DNA of 64,000 nucleotides from assembly GCF_963662255.1 (NCBI RefSeq), contig NW_026912108.1, forward strand, positions 516,001 through 580,000, read 5' to 3'. Positions 62,938-64,000 of the stretch are shown one piece after another. Under the pieces are notes generated by a model. That model worked only from the letters and a program-made list of their open reading frames with translations. It searched no databases and was not told the DNA's origin. The DNA comes from Cinclus cinclus. Lineage: Eukaryota > Chordata > Aves > Passeriformes > Cinclidae. A program made the position numbers and the translations under genes. Position 1 is the first letter of the stretch. Each line of letters begins with the position of its first letter.

Positions 62938-64000
62938 TTGTCTGCGAGACAGCTCTCCGCAGCGCTAGTATTTGGCCAGGCTGAAATCAGCGCCACGGGA
63001 AGCCAATCTGACAAGCGGAGTGCAACGAGCGCGGCGATACGGGGCCACTTGGCAGGTGGCCGAAGAAAGACGGCTGCCCCGCGAATGTGGTGCCAGAAGG
63101 CAAGTTTCAGCAGGGCGTTCCGGGCGAGCTTAATGTGTAGCCGCAGTTGTTCTAGGCGAGATTGTAGCCGAGAAGCTTTCCGTCTCCATTCACGAGACAA
63201 GAAAAGCAGAACGCAATGGTTGCGGCAGAAGCGAAAGCCAGGAGCAGCGTGCTCGCTGCGAGAAGTAGACGGCGCTTCGCCTCCTTGGGAAGGAAATCGC
63301 GTCTGGGCACGAACGGCAGCCAGCGAAGCTTCAGAACAGCAGGCTGTTCTGCTCAGCGTACGAGCCTGAAGTGAGTGGCAAGGGCTAAGGGGACAGTTCC
63401 AAGGCATCTAGCTTTCCTGCTAGCAATGCCATTTCTACCCTGCTGTGGAAAACATTGTCCTTTGCCCTTCTGCTCCGAGAGGCACAGAGCACCTCGGCAG
63501 ACGCAGTGCAGAGGGAAAGGACACAGTATCCGAGGGAGCGTGACGCCGCTTAGGCGGGCAAAGCAGAAAGGTGCCGCCCGGCACTGGCTTTGACTCCCTG
63601 AGCTTCCTTGCTAGGACAGCAGCTGCCGAAAGCTGGCAACTAGGCTGCCAGAGTGCAGAATGTAGGCGGTCTGGCACGCCTGCTTGCCGAAAGCCAGGAT
63701 CAGCGAGACAGCGTGCTAGGGTCTGTTTCACAGCACCCTGGAGAACACGCACTTGAAGAATGCCCTCTCTGCTCCGCAAAAGCTCTGCCACAGTGAAGGT
63801 GGAAGAAGCAGCCTGTGGCCACGGGCAGAGCTGGTCAACAGCTGCGCCTAACTTTGCCAAGCTGCGAGAGCATTCTCAGCCGAGTTCTGCTTTGACAGAG
63901 CTATTGCTGAACTTTTGCAGTCCCGGAGGCTGCTGAAACCAAGGCTGTGTTCTGCCTCTTCATTCTTGCCTTCCTGTGCTCCAGCGAGAAGTGAAGCTCT
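62938..64000 (+). repeat. Unit 47, short, partial (cut by window edge)
   Basis: The first 1063 bases of a unit lacking the 39-bp block. It has G at offset 106 and A at 645. It follows a short unit, so this is the second short-short junction. Confidence 0.95.

Larger units (their letters stand above)
1..64000 (+). repeat. Tandem satellite array, 1379/1340-bp unit
   Basis: The window is entirely made of head-to-tail copies of one unit. The same landmark sequence recurs at intervals of exactly 1379 or 1340 bases from position 167 to position 62938, which gives 46 complete units and two edge fragments. All copies are in the same orientation. The two interval lengths differ by one 39-bp block; everything else is base substitution, usually from a few to about two dozen differences between neighbours. 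I chose position 167 as the phase, but any other phase would do. The array runs off both ends, so its true size is unknown. High identity with mosaic haplotypes is the known signature of satellite DNA evolving by unequal exchange. I do not recognise the family. Confidence 0.98.

Noticed and set aside
1..64000. CRISPR array or VNTR minisatellite
   Set aside because: The period is over 1.3 kb, there are no unique spacers, and the repeat is continuous.
1..64000. Tandemly repeated gene cluster (rDNA, 5S, histone, tRNA or snRNA)
   Set aside because: No conserved rRNA segments, histone-like frames, or tRNA A/B boxes were seen in the unit.
1..64000. Mobile element (LTR, LINE, DNA transposon) inside the array
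   Set aside because: Every base belongs to a unit of exact length; there is no insertion, target duplication or transposase/reverse transcriptase motif.

Overview
The whole 64-kb window is one head-to-tail tandem satellite array. No unique flanking sequence and no gene I would defend is present. There are 46 complete repeat units, 166 bases of a unit at the left edge and 1063 bases of a unit at the right edge, all in the same orientation. Units come in two lengths only: 1379 bp (long, L; 29 complete copies) and 1340 bp (short, S; 17 complete copies plus the right-edge partial). The difference is one 39-bp block, at 449-487 in the first complete unit. The complete units sum exactly to 62771 bp, so no other net insertion or deletion exists among them. 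The remaining variation is single-base substitution.

The unit is roughly 55% G+C and keeps many CpG dinucleotides (about 76 per long unit by hand count), densest in its first third. It contains short inverted repeats and, on the + strand, a splice-donor-like and a splice-acceptor-like sequence. I see no CENP-B box, tRNA, rRNA, transposase, reverse transcriptase, LTR or CRISPR structure. Many short reading frames recur in each unit on both strands. They overlap each other, mostly begin at non-ATG codons, are broken by private mutations, and do not continue across units because neither unit length is divisible by three. I treat them as chance frames.

A homogeneous array of kilobase-sized units points to a eukaryotic chromosome, as in pericentromeric, centromeric or microchromosome/sex-chromosome heterochromatin. 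A vertebrate, perhaps a bird, is my weak guess from the composition and CpG content. I do not recognise the satellite family.

Layout: units 1-12 (167-16519) mix an older-looking long haplotype ('alpha', units 1, 2, 4, 6, 12 and later 24, 26) with short units. From about 16.5 kb a different substitution haplotype (A at unit offset 106) dominates to the end. A three-unit (L-S-L, 4098 bp) higher-order repeat is present twice at about 21.8-30.0 kb. A two-unit (S-L, 2719 bp) repeat is present twice at about 46.7-52.3 kb. This mosaic is what repeated unequal exchange and gene conversion would leave. In the unit entries, 'offset' counts from the first base of the unit in long-unit numbering; in short units subtract 39 after offset 321.
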